The position numbers were made by a program, and so were the translations under genes. 64,000 bases of DNA, taken from Bradyrhizobium zhengyangense. GTDB lineage: Bacteria; Pseudomonadota; Alphaproteobacteria; Rhizobiales; Xanthobacteraceae. The notes under the pieces are model-generated. The model was not told the DNA's origin. It worked only from the letters and a program-made list of their open reading frames with translations, and did not search any database. Each line of letters starts with the position of its first letter. The first letter of the stretch is position 1. Below, piece by piece: positions 35,690 to 44,449 of this stretch. The stretch is from the NCBI RefSeq assembly GCF_022012435.1, contig NZ_JAKLUA010000019.1, positions 62,001 through 126,000 on the forward strand, in the 5' to 3' direction.

Positions 35690-36462
35690 TCAGACGGCAC
35701 TGTCGACCATGGAAATGCCCGGCAACGGCACCACGAACTTTCCGCCCTCGGCGAAATAGCTGGCGTGCTTTGCCCGGATCGGGTCCACATAGCGCCAGGC
35801 GAAGACGACGACGAAGGCCGGCTTGCGCTCGTAGAGTGCGGCGGGGGGCAGGATCGGGATGTCGTACCCCGGGCCCGCCATCACGTTCCCCTTCTTGGGA
35901 TCGTCGTCCACGAGGAAGTCGATTTTGCTCTCCAGGCCGAACTGCGGCAGCAGCGCCGTGGTGCCGACCGAAACGCCGTAGCCGGCGACCAATTGGCCCT
36001 GCGCATGGGCGGCATCGGCCATCGCGACCAGTTCGTCGCGAATGGCTGCGATTCTCTTGACGTAGGGCGCGTAATAGGCCGGCTGATCGACGCCGAGCCG
36101 GTCTTCCTCGGCGATGAAGCGCGCGACCTCCGCCGACGGTTTCTTGGCGCCGCCCGCGCGCTGAACCGTCACGCGGATCGAGCCACCTTTGGTCCAGATG
36201 TGCTGGACGTCGATCAATTCCATCCCGAGTCGCGCAAAGAAGCGCGTCAGCGGCTTGATGTTAGAATACGACGGATGCTCGTGATAAACGGTATCGAGCA
36301 GATTCTTCTCGGTGACGTCGACGCCGTATTGCGTCTCGAATACGAACAGGCCGTCCCGCGCAGCACATCGCGAACCACGATCACCAGCGGATCGAGATTG
36401 TCGACATTGGCGATCATGTTGTTGGCAATCACGACGCTGGCCGCGCCATGGCTCTTCAGGAG
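35690..36462 (-). pseudogene. Sugar C-methyltransferase remnant, frameshifted and 5'-truncated
   Basis: The last 177 codons from the ATG at 36223 are the C-terminal (Methyltransf_14-type) part of a NovU/TylCIII-like sugar C-methyltransferase: MELIDVQHIWTKGGSIRV, then the Rossmann-like segment with GYGVSVGTTALLPQF. Reading upstream, the frame continues with YGVDVTEKNLLDTVYHEHPSYSN-type residues up to about 36358. There one base appears to be missing, and SHGAASVVIANNMIANVDN continues in another frame to about 36462. The N-terminal zinc-binding and SAM motif I parts are absent. Such enzymes act in nucleotide-sugar pathways for surface polysaccharides. A shorter protein from 36223 could be made but would lack SAM binding. 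Confidence 0.75.
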
Positions 36463-37550
36463 GCCTGCGGCGATTGGGGCCTGCCCCAGATCGTCAGACC
36501 GATCGACCCCGACATTCTGTATCGGCAGTTCAACTACAATTTCAGCAGCTGGAAGCCGGAGCCGCACCAAGTGGACGAGCTCGATACCATCGCGAAATTC
36601 TCGAAGCATCAATCTGTGTTCGAGATCGGATGTAACGACGGCCTGTTCATGGACCGGTTGCGCGAGCGCGGCGCGAAGGTCTTGGTCGGCGTGGAGCCCA
36701 ACCCGGTCTCAGGCAAGATCGCCCGCGGGCGCGGCATCAAGGTCTATGCCGACATGATCAGCCCGGCACTGTGCCACGATGCGGTCGCACACGCCGGCAA
36801 GTTCGATCTCGTGGTCTCGCGACAGGTGCTGGAACACATCATCGATTTCGAGAACTTCTTCGCCTGTATAAAGATCGCGCTCAGCGACGACGGACTGCTG
36901 TTCATCGACGTGCCTGATTTCGCGCCCGGCTCCATGGCGGGCGACCTCTCAGTGCTCTGGGAGGAGCACGTCAGTTACTTTACCGAGCCGACGCTGCTTG
37001 CGTTGCTGGCGCGCCATGGCTTCGAGGCGGTCTCCGTCAAGAAATACAATTTCAGCGGCGGCAGCCTGGCCATCGCAGCCCGCCGCGCCACAGGCGCAGT
37101 GACAGCGCCGCCTGCGCCGGCTGGCGTCGGCGAGAAATTCGGTCAGCGTGCGAGGGAGTACGGCGCCCGTCTCCGCCCGATCCTCGCCAAGGCCCGCGCC
37201 AGCGGCGCCGAGATCGCAATCTACGGCGCCGGCTGCCGCGCACCTGCACCTTCACCAATGCCCACGAACTCGCGGAGCTGGTCGATGTCTCGGTCGACGA
37301 CCAGAAGGAGCGCCAGGGATTGTTCCTGCCCGGCACCGGCATTCCGATCCGCTCGCCGGAAGACCTCACCGGCAGATTCGGCCCGCTGGTTTGTCTTCTC
37401 GCCGTGAACCAGGAGAATGAAGACAAGGTCAGCAACCGGCTGCGCGAGAATTTGAAGCGCCCGCTCCAGATCGTCTCGATCTTCGCGCCGTCCGACATCT
37501 GGAGCGAACTCGACCGGCTCGACGCCGCCGCAGGGTCGCTGCATGGCTGA
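36448..37550 (+). pseudogene. Second sugar C-methyltransferase, 5'-truncated and frameshifted
   Basis: From about 36460 the plus strand codes the SAM-binding part of a C-methyltransferase: QSVFEIGCNDGLFMDRL (motif I), DLVVSRQVLEHI and PDFAPG. The usual ~60-residue N-terminal cysteine-rich domain is missing. At about 37240 the frame changes after IYGAGCR; the rest (TCTFTNAHELAELVDVSVDDQ, then GLFLPGTGIPIRSPEDL) continues in the other frame to a stop at 37550, consistent with one missing base. It faces the minus-strand remnant head to head, both cut at the same point near 36460, suggesting a recombination or deletion joint. Confidence 0.75.
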
Positions 37551-38748
37551 GGATAAACTCTTCAACTATTACGAACGCCAAGACGTTCTGCCGACGTTCG
37601 GCAATTTCAAATCGTCCGCCGCGCTCGAAGCCTATGCCGGCCAGCGACGGGAGTTGTTTTCGGACAAGCTGGTGCTGCCGCCGCGCCTGTTCCAAGACGC
37701 TGAGGTGCTGGAGTTCGGCCCCGATTCCGGCGAGAACGCACTGGTGTTTGCGCGGTGGGGAGCGAACTTGACGCTCGCTGAGCCGAACCGGCATGCGCAC
37801 GCCAAAATTCACGCTTACTTCGCGCAATTCGGCCAAACGACATGTCTGCGTGAGCTTGTATCGTCGGATGTCGAGGCATTCCGCAGCGATCGTCGCTTCG
37901 ACGTCATCGATGCCGAAGGATTCATCTACACGGTGCAGCCGACCGAAAATTGGCTCGGCATCTTTCACCGGTTGCTCAATCCGGACGGTTTCGCCGTCGT
38001 CTCCTACTATGAGCGCTACGGCGGCTTCTTTGAACTCGCACTCAAGGCGGTCCACGCGGCCGGCAAGGCGTTGACGGGCCGATCTGCGCTCAAAACCGCG
38101 AAGACGCTGTTCGAAGCGAAGTGGGACAGCATTCCGCACACCCGCAGCTTCGAATCCCGGCTGATGGACGTGCTCGAAAACCCCTTCGTCCGCTACCGCT
38201 ACTTTCTCGATGCGGCGGCCTTGTGCACGGCGGCGCACGGTCAAGGATTTGATATCCATTCCGCGTGGCCATCTTATCACGACAGCCTTGCCGTCTACTG
38301 GCACAAAAAGGTCCTGTCCGGCGACGAGAAGCTGCAGCGCGCGACGCGTCACCTCGGTCGCAGCCGCCTCAGCTTCCTCGGCGGACGCAAGCTCTATCTG
38401 GTCGGCAAGGCCGAAGCCGTGGGGCGCGATCTCGGCTTCGATCGAAGCGCTGGTGCTCGATGTCGATAGGATGATCGACGATCCCTTCGGCGACAGCCTG
38501 CCGCGCGTAATTGCGAGTCTGGCCTCGCTGCGCGCGACGATCCGAAGCGCCCAGATTCTTGCCGACGACCCGGCCGAGCTCGAGGCCTTTGCCGCGACGC
38601 TCGAGAGCTCCACCATATCTTCAGCGCGATCGCGCAGCGGGATATGGCAGGGGTCACCGCCTTCACCCAATCCGATCAGGCGTTCCTCAACGACTGGGGA
38701 CAGCCAGCGCATTTCCTCGTCGTCCGGAAGCGCGCAGCGGGAGCGTAG
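37543..38748 (+). pseudogene. SAM-dependent methyltransferase with two compensating frameshifts
   Basis: Starts MAEDKLFNYYERQDVLPTFG and has a class I SAM site (VLEFGPDSGENALVFARWG) with YTVQPTENWLGIFHRLLNPDGF further on. At about 38436 one extra base shifts the frame: LVLDVDRMIDDPFGDSLPR follows in frame +2. At about 38606 one missing base restores the first frame, giving HHIFSAIAQRDMAG...AFLNDWGQPAHFLVVRKR to a TAG at 38746. Read as is, the protein ends at 38469 (308 residues). It overlaps the end of the previous gene by 8 bp and precedes a Gfo/Idh/MocA gene, as in surface-glycan clusters. Decay or sequencing error cannot be separated here. Confidence 0.75.
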
Positions 38749-38751
38749 CAC

Positions 38752-39321
38752 GTGAAGCCAGGAATTGGCATTGTCGGAACGGGCATGGTCGGCCAGATGT
38801 GCCACCTTGCCAATTTCGCCGCCAATCCCGCCTGCCGCGTCGTCGCGATCGCTGATCTCCGGCCTGATCTCGCTGCCGCAGCAGCACAGAAATTCGGCGT
38901 CTCGCGGATATACGGGACGCACCACGAGCTACTCGCGGATCGCGAGGTCTCCGCCGTCGTCGTCGTGACCAAGCGTCGCGCGACCGGCCCGATAGTCCTG
39001 GATGCGCTCGACAGCGGCCGCCACGTACTGTCGGAAAAGCCGATGGCTTACACGACGGACCAGGCTGCGTCGCTGATCGAAGCCGCGCGGCGACAAAACC
39101 TGGTCTATGCGATCGGCTACATGAAGCGTCACGATGCCGGCGTGGCGCGCGCACTGGCCGAGCTGGTACGCCTTCAAACGGACCAGTCGCTTGGGCGTAT
39201 CGTCGGCGCGCGCGGCTGGTGTTTCGGCGGCCACACCGGCGGATCGCACGACACCTTTGTGATGACCAGTGAGGCTCGCCCCGATGGTCTTGAACTCTGG
39301 CAGGACGGTCCGGACTCCTAA
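38752..39321 (+). pseudogene. Gfo/Idh/MocA oxidoreductase, C-terminally truncated
   Basis: GTG start three bases after the previous stop. The 189 residues contain the N-terminal NAD-binding motif GIVGTGMVGQ and the family's EKP motif (VLSEKPMAYTT), with GYMKRHDAG further on. Complete members have about 330-380 residues; here the substrate-binding domain is cut after HTGGSHDTF. Enzymes of this family often make keto or amino nucleotide sugars. With its neighbours it looks like the leftover of a surface-polysaccharide operon. Confidence 0.8.
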
Positions 39322-39660
39322 CGCACCGCCGGAGACTGAGACGGTGACAGCAAAAGGCCCGCCGGTCATACTGGCGGGCCTAGCACTCCTGGCGCACTGA
39401 TCCGCAATTGAACCGGCAGCCGGGAGCATTGGGGGCTGGAAGAGCGAGACGTGCCATGTTCGGCTGTTAATGACAATGGGTGGAACCGTGAACTCCGGTA
39501 GTTATACGGAGTCCATTTTCGGAACGGGGTGTTCTACCGTAGGAACACCGGCGAGATTTAAACCCTAGTCATTTCAAGTTGCCCGGGATGGGCCGCAGTG
39601 GGGCTGGAACCGCGCTGCGGCTTTTCCGTATCCGGATCAGACGAAAGCTCCTGCGCCGGT
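39322..39660. other. Spacer after the glycan-gene remnants
   Basis: 340 bp without a recognisable gene. It holds a minus-oriented terminator-like hairpin (39352-39381) and near its end the first copy of a 22-bp direct repeat. The abrupt end of the oxidoreductase gene suggests that a deletion joint lies at its left border. Confidence 0.45.
39352..39381 (-). terminator. Terminator-like hairpin
   Basis: AGGCCCGCC (39355-39363) pairs with GGCGGGCCT (39373-39381) and on the minus strand the stem is followed by TTTTG. It would stop minus-strand transcription coming from the small genes at 39.6-41 kb. Confidence 0.65.
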
Positions 39661-39678
39661 TCACGCTGGCGGGCCTTT
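39657..39678. repeat. 22-bp direct repeat, copy 1
   Basis: CGGTTCACGCTGGCGGGCCTTT occurs here and again at 39992-40013. Each copy codes the end (..KGPPA stop) of a minus-strand small gene, so the two unrelated proteins share a C-terminus. Confidence 0.8.
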
Positions 39679-39930
39679 TAGCTTTGGAGCAACTGCGGCA
39701 CGAGCAGCGGCCTTCAACGCCGCCTCGATGGTCTTGAGCCGCGTACCTCGAGGAGCTCTTCCCCTCTGCCGCTTGGGCTTCGATGATCTGGACGCTCTGG
39801 CAACTAGCCACAGATCGCTACCGCAGCTGGCGCATTCATACAGCTTCAGCTCGTAGCCTTTGACCACGGGGAAAATAGCTTTGAGCAGTCGAGCTTGGCT
39901 ACAAACCGTGCATCCGGCTTCGCCGTTCAC
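39661..39930 (-). CDS. Small cysteine-pair (zinc-ribbon-like) protein
   Basis: An 89-residue protein of unknown function with two Cys pairs, GCTVC near residue 7 and ECASC near residue 33, spaced as in a zinc ribbon. An aromatic-rich middle (YELKLYECASCGSDLWLV) and a basic C-terminal half (KPKRQRGRAPRGTR) suggest nucleic-acid contact, but this is inference. Similar short Cys-pair proteins are frequent in Bradyrhizobium accessory DNA. Its last residues come from the 22-bp repeat. Confidence 0.6.
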   Translation of the reverse strand: MNGEAGCTVCSQARLLKAIFPVVKGYELKLYECASCGSDLWLVARASRSSKPKRQRGRAPRGTRLKTIEAALKAAARAAVAPKLKGPPA

Positions 39931-39991
39931 GATCGCCCCCTTTGGCCCAATGATAGGGAATTAGGACTGAGTCTCGATTCAGGAGCAATAG

Positions 39992-40013
39992 CGGTTCACG
40001 CTGGCGGGCCTTT
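39992..40013. repeat. 22-bp direct repeat, copy 2
   Basis: Second copy of the sequence at 39657-39678, about 335 bp away, again covering the 3' end of a minus-strand small gene. Recombination between copies would delete the gene at 39661-39930. Confidence 0.8.
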
Positions 40014-40226
40014 GCCTTGGGACCAGCCCTCAATCAAGCCGCGCATAATTCGCGCGAACATCGTCGCCAGATCGAGCGCTTGCTCGCGGAGCATTTGCTT
40101 CGGCCTCAGCCGACGCGACGGCAGGTCGTCGAAGTAGCAGTAGACACTCCGACGACCATCAGCGAAGCGCACCTCGAAGCTGCCGGTGCCAGGCACGGCT
40201 TCGTGTTTGATGAGACGGACAGTCAT
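39996..40226 (-). CDS. Conserved small hypothetical protein
   Basis: 76 residues, MTVRLIKHEAVPGTGSFEVR..., with a beta-rich start and the charged segment DDLPSRRLRPKQMLREQAL. This pattern (SFEVRF.DGR followed by .DDLP.RRLRP) recurs in short Bradyrhizobium proteins of unknown role. Residues 60-76 end in the shared KGPPA. No enzymatic motif is visible. Confidence 0.65.
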   Translation of the reverse strand: MTVRLIKHEAVPGTGSFEVRFADGRRSVYCYFDDLPSRRLRPKQMLREQALDLATMFARIMRGLIEGWSQGKGPPA

Positions 40227-40360
40227 GTCGCCATCGAAGCGCCGCGCCGGCGAGAGTCAAATCGTCAATCGGTGGTGGCTCGGCGCACGCGTGAGATACT
40301 GCGCGTCGTGGGTGTGGGAAAGTAAGAGGCGCAGCAGGCGCGCGGTTTCCGCCCGCTCAT

Positions 40361-40561
40361 CTAGGAAGCAAATATCGTTTTTTCTTCACCTCGGCTGACG
40401 GATCGAACGTCGAACCGGACAGGCTTTCTCCAAATCGCGATCCTTTTTGCTTCCTCGATTGCATCCCGCTCGTTGAGGGCCTTAATTGGCAGGGCGTCGC
40501 ACGCGAGCCCGCCCGGCTTCGTCACGTCGGGGAAATAACAGTCCATCATGAAATGAGACAT
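40361..40561 (-). CDS. Small hypothetical protein
   Basis: 66 residues starting MSHFMMDCYFPDV, with a helical segment ALNERDAIEEAKRIAIWRKP and a final strand FDVRSVSRGEEKTIFAS. The layout resembles other short rhizobial proteins of the same genomic type. No motif gives a function. It lies in a row of minus-strand small genes downstream of tRNA-Trp. Confidence 0.5.
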   Translation of the reverse strand: MSHFMMDCYFPDVTKPGGLACDALPIKALNERDAIEEAKRIAIWRKPVRFDVRSVSRGEEKTIFAS

Positions 40562-40656
40562 GGGGAAGCCCCGCTAACCGCGCTCGCTCATCGTTCGCAT
40601 GATCGCACGATTCGCCAAGGTTGCAGTGAGATAGGCAGACTACGTGCCGTGTTTGG

Positions 40657-40818
40657 CTACTTTTTGAGGATCAGCCGCAACTCCCGTGCCATGCGCCGTA
40701 CCGATCCGATGTGTCGGCCGAGAGCTTCCGCTATTTCAGCGGCAGTCCGGCGGCGTGCCAGCCACGCTAGCCGTCTCTGTTCCGCCGCGGTCCACTCTTT
40801 GGCCTTGGGTGATTTCAT
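40657..40818 (-). CDS. Small helix-turn-helix-like protein
   Basis: From the ATG at 40818 the product has 53 residues: MKSPKAKEWTAAEQRRLAWL, then RRRTAAEIAEALGRHIGSVRRMARE, a pattern like a Myb/SANT or sigma-region-4-like helix-turn-helix found in small Bradyrhizobium regulators. An upstream in-frame ATG (40920) would add 34 Pro/Arg-rich residues and seems less likely. Target unknown. Confidence 0.6.
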   Translation of the reverse strand: MKSPKAKEWTAAEQRRLAWLARRRTAAEIAEALGRHIGSVRRMARELRLILKK

Positions 40819-40918
40819 TTCGAGATGATCTGACTGTCGCAGTCGGGGCGACATTGGGAAATTTCCGGGTGGTGCCGGCTCTTGACGGGTTGGCACGGCG
40901 GGGAGTCTGATCGTCGGC

Positions 40919-41068
40919 ATGGGGCAGCATCAGCACGACTTCGACGAGCTCGCGCGCATGGAGCGCATCTGCCGGGATCTGGCAGAGGAAAGCGCCCTGC
41001 CCCTGGAGCGCGACGCGCTGCTCGATCTGGCAGCCAACTATCGCGCTGCTACCCAGGCGCTACTATAG
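40919..41068 (+). CDS. Very small hypothetical protein
   Basis: 49 residues, MGQHQHDFDELARMERICRD then LAEESALPLERDALLDLAANY, an all-helical composition with heptad-like Leu/Ala spacing. GGGGAG lies upstream, slightly far (about 13 bases). Short helical proteins of this look are common in the genus. It is divergent from the helix-turn-helix gene. Function unknown. Confidence 0.55.
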   Translation: MGQHQHDFDELARMERICRDLAEESALPLERDALLDLAANYRAATQALL

Positions 41069-41122
41069 CCGATTTGCCGTAGCGCGGGCTCGTCAATTTC
41101 CTGATAAGTCATTGAGATTGCT

Positions 41123-41198
41123 TGGCAGGAGTGGCAGGGCTCGAACCTGCGACCCCCGGTTTTGGAGACCGGTGCTCTACCAATTGAGCTACACTCCT
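41123..41198 (-). tRNA. tRNA-Trp (CCA anticodon)
   Basis: Read on the minus strand: acceptor AGGAGTG pairs with CACTCCT, D-arm with AGCTCAATTGGTAGAGC, anticodon loop CTCCAAA with anticodon CCA, T-arm GCAGGTTCGAGCCCTGC, and an encoded 3' CCA at 41123-41125. Total 76 nt. In relatives this gene usually precedes secE; here about 5.8 kb of accessory DNA separates them. I found no second copy of its 3' end as an attachment site. Confidence 0.97.
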
Positions 41199-41349
41199 AC
41201 GAACCTGCGTCGCCGCGGCTCAGGGGCGCTTTCAAGCACAGGGGACGACCGGATTGCAAGGGAGAAGCGCATTGGGGCCGCTTGTTCACAGAGCCGCTTC
41301 TGGGCCAGTGTTGCGCCCGAACGACAAGAAACCGCACCCGGGAGCCCCC

Positions 41350-42570
41350 ATGAACGCCCATGCCGCCACGACAGCTGCCTCCGTAGCCCGGACACCCGCC
41401 CTGCCGGACGCCCGTCCCGAAACCCTCGGCCTGTCGCGGCCCCGCCTGCAGGCGATGTCGGATGCGTTCAAGCGTGAGATCGACAAGGGAACCATCCCCG
41501 GCGTGACCGTTCTTGTGTGGAGAGGCGGTCAGGTCGGCTGGTTCGAGGCGCTCGGCAAGCAGTGTCCGGCGGGACCAGCGATGGCGCGCGATTCGCTCTT
41601 CCGGATCTTTTCGATGACCAAGCCGATCGTGTCGGTTGCGGTCATGGCGTTGGTCGAAGATGGACACCTTCTGCTGGGCGATCCCGTGGCCAAGTTCATT
41701 CCGGAATTCGCCAATCAGAAGGTCGGCGTAATCAGCGGCGGCAGGCTGGAGCTGATTCCGCCGAAGCGGCCGATGACGGTGCAGGACCTGCTCCGCCACA
41801 CGTCTGGTTTGACGTATGAGCACCAGGGCGACGGCCCCGTGCACAAGCTCTATCAGGAATCCCGCGTCCGCAGCCGCAAGATCACCAATGCCGAGCACGC
41901 CGCCCTGGTGGCGAGCTTCCCGCTGGTCTGCCACCCCGGCGACGAATTCAACTACAGCCGCTCCACCGACATCCTCGGCCGCATCATCGAGGTCATCAGC
42001 GGCAAATCGCTCGGCGCATTCCTGACCGAGCGCATCCTTGCGCCCTTGCAGATGACCGAGACCGGCTTCTCGACCTCCGAGGCCAATGCCGGCAGGCTCG
42101 CCCAACCGTTCGAAGCCGATCCCTGGACCGGCGATAAGGTCGCGCTGTTCAACATGCTCGAGCAGCCGGTGATGGAATCCGGCGGCGGCGGTCTGGTCTC
42201 GACCACGATGGACTATGCCCGCTTCGCCCTGATGCTGCGCAATGGCGGCACCCTCGACGGCGCCAGGGTCATCGGCCGCAAGACGCTGGAGCTGATGGCC
42301 TCCGATCACCTCGGCCCTCACGTTCAGACCAACGGCACGCTGCTCCCGCCCGGCCACGGCTTCGGTCTCGGCTTCGCCGTGCGGCGCGAGGCCGGCATCG
42401 CGCCCTTCCCCGGCAGCGTCGGCCAGTATTTCTGGAGCGGCATTGCCGGCACGTTCTTCTGGATCGATCCGAAGGAGGATCTGTTCACGGTGTTCATGAG
42501 CCAAGGCCCGGGACAGCGTGATTTTACGCGGACCTTGGTGCGGGATCTGGTTTACGCGGCGGTGGATTGA
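41350..42570 (+). CDS. Serine hydrolase of the class C beta-lactamase family
   Basis: 406 residues from the ATG at 41350. The catalytic SxxK is S88-M-T-K91, preceded by DSLFRIF; the Tyr of the second motif is Y202 in NYSRSTDILGR, and a late HGFGLGF segment takes the place of the third motif. This pattern fits EstB-type esterases and D-aminopeptidase-like enzymes rather than true beta-lactamases. No export signal is visible, so it is probably cytoplasmic. An upstream in-frame start (41254) adds 32 unlikely residues. It stands alone, with tRNA-Trp upstream on the opposite strand. Confidence 0.9.
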   Translation: MNAHAATTAASVARTPALPDARPETLGLSRPRLQAMSDAFKREIDKGTIPGVTVLVWRGGQVGWFEALGKQCPAGPAMARDSLFRIFSMTKPIVSVAVMALVEDGHLLLGDPVAKFIPEFANQKVGVISGGRLELIPPKRPMTVQDLLRHTSGLTYEHQGDGPVHKLYQESRVRSRKITNAEHAALVASFPLVCHPGDEFNYSRSTDILGRIIEVISGKSLGAFLTERILAPLQMTETGFSTSEANAGRLAQPFEADPWTGDKVALFNMLEQPVMESGGGGLVSTTMDYARFALMLRNGGTLDGARVIGRKTLELMASDHLGPHVQTNGTLLPPGHGFGLGFAVRREAGIAPFPGSVGQYFWSGIAGTFFWIDPKEDLFTVFMSQGPGQRDFTRTLVRDLVYAAVD

Positions 42571-42625
42571 GGTCTGCGATTGGGCGCGAAGTCTTGCTAG
42601 TCGCGACACCGTATCCACACACTCG

Positions 42626-42734
42626 CTGTCATGCCCCGGCTTGACCAGTGCATTCAGTACGCCGCAGCGGAAGTTCGTTCACATAACTTCCGCCGCGGAG
42701 TACTGGATCGCCCGCTTTCGCGGGCGATGACACC
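42626..42734. repeat. Bradyrhizobium-type palindromic intergenic repeat
   Basis: Nested inverted arms: TGTCATGCCC near 42627 with GGGCGATGACA near 42721-42731, an outer CAGTAC/GTACTG pair, and a perfect inner stem GCGGAAGTT (42666-42674) / AACTTCCGC (42685-42693). The wording (gtcatgccccggcttgacc...gtactggatcgcccg) matches a repeat widely seen between genes of this genus. Confidence 0.75.
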
Positions 42735-42773
42735 TGTCATTGGGCTAGCTGCACGCCCTTCCCGCGCGACGCC

Positions 42774-43541
42774 TCAACTAATCGTCGCGCCGCCGTCGAT
42801 CACCATGGTCTGGCCAGTCATGAAGTCACCGGCTTTCGAACCCAGGAACACCGCCGCGCCTGCGATCTCGTCGGGAATGCCGATGCGCAGCAGCGGCGAA
42901 CGCGAGGTCGAGGCCTTCAAATTCTCCGGATTGTCCCACAGCGCCTTGGCAAAATCGGTCTTGATCAAGCCGGGCGCGATGCAGTTCACGCGGATGTTGT
43001 GCTTGCCGTATTCGCAGGCGAGATTGCGCGCGAGCTGCATGTCGGCAGCCTTGGAGATCGCGTAGGCGCCGAGGATGGTCGAGCCCTTCAATCCGCCGAT
43101 CGACGACACGATGATCACCGAGCCGTCCTTGCGCTCGATCATCTGCGGCACCACCATCGAGATCAGCCAATTGTTGGCGACGATGTTGTTGTCGAGAATC
43201 TTGCGGAACTGATCGTCGGAGATGCCGGCGAGCGGACCGTAATACGGGTTCGACGCGGCGTTGCAGACCAGCACGTCGATCCTGCCGAAGGCGCGGTTGC
43301 TCTCGTCGACGAGGTTTTGCAGATTCTCTTTCGATGAGATGTTGGCGGCGATCGCCACCGCAGTGCCCTTGCCGAACTTGCCGTTGATGTCTTTGGCGAC
43401 CTGCTCGCAGACATCGGCCTTGCGCGAGGAGATCACGACCTTGGCGCCGTGCTCTGCCATGCGCTCGGCGATCGCAAGCCCGATGCCGCGCGTCGAGCCG
43501 GTGATGACGGCAACTTTACCCTTCATGTCGAACAAGGTCAT
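42774..43541 (-). CDS. SDR-family oxidoreductase
   Basis: A classical short-chain dehydrogenase of 255 residues. The cofactor motif TGSTRGIG lies at about residues 15-22, the NAG-like CNAAS near 92, the catalytic Ser in IVSSIGG and YAISK as the YxxxK pair. The C-terminus FMTGQTMVIDGGATIS is typical. An Arg in the second strand (SSRKAD) suggests NADP(H). Substrate unknown. It is a single gene between repeats, possibly in acyl-CoA or lipid metabolism by its Dhrs4-like look. Confidence 0.92.
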   Translation of the reverse strand: MTLFDMKGKVAVITGSTRGIGLAIAERMAEHGAKVVISSRKADVCEQVAKDINGKFGKGTAVAIAANISSKENLQNLVDESNRAFGRIDVLVCNAASNPYYGPLAGISDDQFRKILDNNIVANNWLISMVVPQMIERKDGSVIIVSSIGGLKGSTILGAYAISKAADMQLARNLACEYGKHNIRVNCIAPGLIKTDFAKALWDNPENLKASTSRSPLLRIGIPDEIAGAAVFLGSKAGDFMTGQTMVIDGGATIS

Positions 43542-43573
43542 GCTTTCCTCCCAGATTGGTCTTCGTATTCAAT

Positions 43574-43613
43574 GTCATTCCGGTGCAATGCGAAGCATCG
43601 AACCCGGAATGAC
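43574..43613. repeat. Palindromic intergenic repeat
   Basis: GTCATTCCGG (43574-43583) and CCGGAATGAC (43604-43613), perfect 10-bp arms, with a partially palindromic centre. Fits a dispersed repeat family of the genus. Located between the SDR start and the histidine phosphatase end. Confidence 0.7.
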
Positions 43614-43620
43614 AATTCTC

Positions 43621-44316
43621 TCACGCGAGTTTCTTGACTTCCGGCCCCGACGGCTGATGCATCTCGGCATGGGCGTCATCGGCGATCCACGGCTGCTGGT
43701 TCACCATCGGCAGACGCCAGACCGAGCGCTCGGGGCTTGCGAAATAATCGAGCCGCGTGATCGAGACATTGTCGATATCGAACGACAGCGCCCGCTCGAC
43801 CTGGCCGTCAAGTGCAAGGCCGATTGCCGCCTTGATGGTGCCGCCATGCGCGACCGCGATCACGTCCTGCCCGGCCGCCTCGTTGTTGATCCGCTCGATG
43901 GTCCGGCGCGTCCTGACATAAAGATCCATGAAGCTCTCGCCGCCGGGCACGGGCTCGTTGATATCAGCAAACCAGTTCGAGCCGAGGGGACGGCTGGCAA
44001 TAAAAGCGGCGCGGTTCATGCCCTGCCAGCGGCCGAGATTCTGCTCGGCGAGGTCCGCTTCCCGCTGCATTGACGCGGGCCGCGGATAGCCCGCCTCCCA
44101 GATCGCTTCGGCGGTTTGATGCGTGCGCATCAGATTGCTCGAATACCAGACCGCCTGGCGTGGCAGCACCTTGGCAACGGCATTGAAGACGTAGGTGTCG
44201 CTGGTGTCGCAGGGCAGATCGCTCTGCCCGTAGATGTTGCCGCCGTCGTTTCGCACCGGCGCATGCCGGACCCACCACCACCGCGTCGTGATCACAGGCT
44301 TGTCTTCGGCTGCCAT
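43621..44316 (-). CDS. Histidine phosphatase family protein
   Basis: 231 residues from MAAEDKPVITTRWWWVRHAP; GGAAGGG lies seven bases upstream. The phosphohistidine motif is present as WVRHAP (RHG variant), with SSNLMRTHQTAEAI and GRWQGM following the phosphoglycerate-mutase fold, and the second His in VAVAHGGTIKAAIG. Likely a small-molecule phosphatase; the substrate is unknown. It is divergent from the SDR gene at 44450, sharing a 133-bp promoter region. Confidence 0.9.
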   Translation of the reverse strand: MAAEDKPVITTRWWWVRHAPVRNDGGNIYGQSDLPCDTSDTYVFNAVAKVLPRQAVWYSSNLMRTHQTAEAIWEAGYPRPASMQREADLAEQNLGRWQGMNRAAFIASRPLGSNWFADINEPVPGGESFMDLYVRTRRTIERINNEAAGQDVIAVAHGGTIKAAIGLALDGQVERALSFDIDNVSITRLDYFASPERSVWRLPMVNQQPWIADDAHAEMHQPSGPEVKKLA

Positions 44317-44449
44317 CGAAACCCTTCCATCTCGTGTGATGTCGCTGTACGTGAGGTGTGAACGTGTCTCAAGACACTTTACTGTTTGAAATCTTGTTTG
44401 AAATTCCGTCGCGCGGCAAGCGTCGCGTGCGAAGCAAAGGGAGAAACGC

